Source: Gemmatimonadota bacterium
Lineage (GTDB): Bacteria; Gemmatimonadota; Gemmatimonadetes; Longimicrobiales; Gaopeijiaceae
Length of the DNA stretch: 5,333 nt
Assembly (NCBI GenBank): GCA_015492755.1
Contig: WGEM01000330.1
Span: forward strand, 1-5,333
Direction: 5' to 3'
The translations under genes and the position numbers were made by a program. The notes below the pieces were generated by a model, which had not been told where the DNA came from, searched no databases, and saw only the letters and a list, made by a program, of their open reading frames with translations. The number at the start of each line of letters is the position of its first letter. Positions within the stretch are counted from its first letter, which is position 1. Shown here piece after piece: positions 5,272 through 5,333 of the stretch.

Positions 5272-5333
5272 CACGCCGGCGGCGGAGGCGTATCCATGCG
5301 TGTTCACCTTCCCGCCCCCCCCCACCCACGGAC

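Noticed and set aside
5182..5325. N-terminal extension of the protease to the ATG at 5325
   Set aside because: The extra 48 residues are low-complexity (Gly, Ala, Arg, Pro), no ribosome binding site precedes that ATG, and GGAGG sits correctly before the GTG at 5181.

Overview
The window is GC-rich bacterial DNA. Every recognisable gene lies on the minus strand, so gene order runs from the right end to the left. The gene content suggests Gemmatimonadota, or possibly a related soil or sediment lineage such as Acidobacteriota: a very long secreted BNR/VPS10-type repeat protein, a short cysteine-rich HNH-like protein, a DUF6526 membrane protein and a DinB tail ending in GPSADE. This assignment is an inference from family content, not from a phylogenetic marker.

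Layout in transcription order. At 5181-4339 is a membrane-anchored Clp-fold serine protease of the SDH type, with a good Shine-Dalgarno sequence, a GTG start and a weak candidate promoter upstream. At 4280-4089 is a 5'-truncated remnant of a DinB/YfiT-like gene that keeps only the C-terminal third. Next, at 4089-3869, is a roughly 221-bp non-coding element with 16-bp perfect terminal inverted repeats, flanked by TA and containing further nested palindromes; it looks like a MITE. Then comes a leader of about 135 bp with several small inverted repeats. At 3731-528 is a secreted 1067-residue beta-propeller protein with eleven recognisable Asp-box motifs, an Ig/FlgD-like domain and a helical C-terminus. 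At 392-171 is a 73-residue zinc-binding protein resembling an HNH domain that has lost its catalytic histidines, and 40 bases further on a DUF6526 membrane protein begins and runs off the left edge.

The last two genes probably form a small operon with its own weak promoter in the 135-bp gap after the propeller gene. I see no functional pathway joining the protease, the propeller protein and the HNH-like/DUF6526 pair. The accessory part of the window is the DinB remnant plus the palindromic element. The element sits exactly at the DinB stop codon, and both the present sequence and the reconstructed empty site give TAG there. No rRNA, tRNA, CRISPR array or autonomous transposase is visible.
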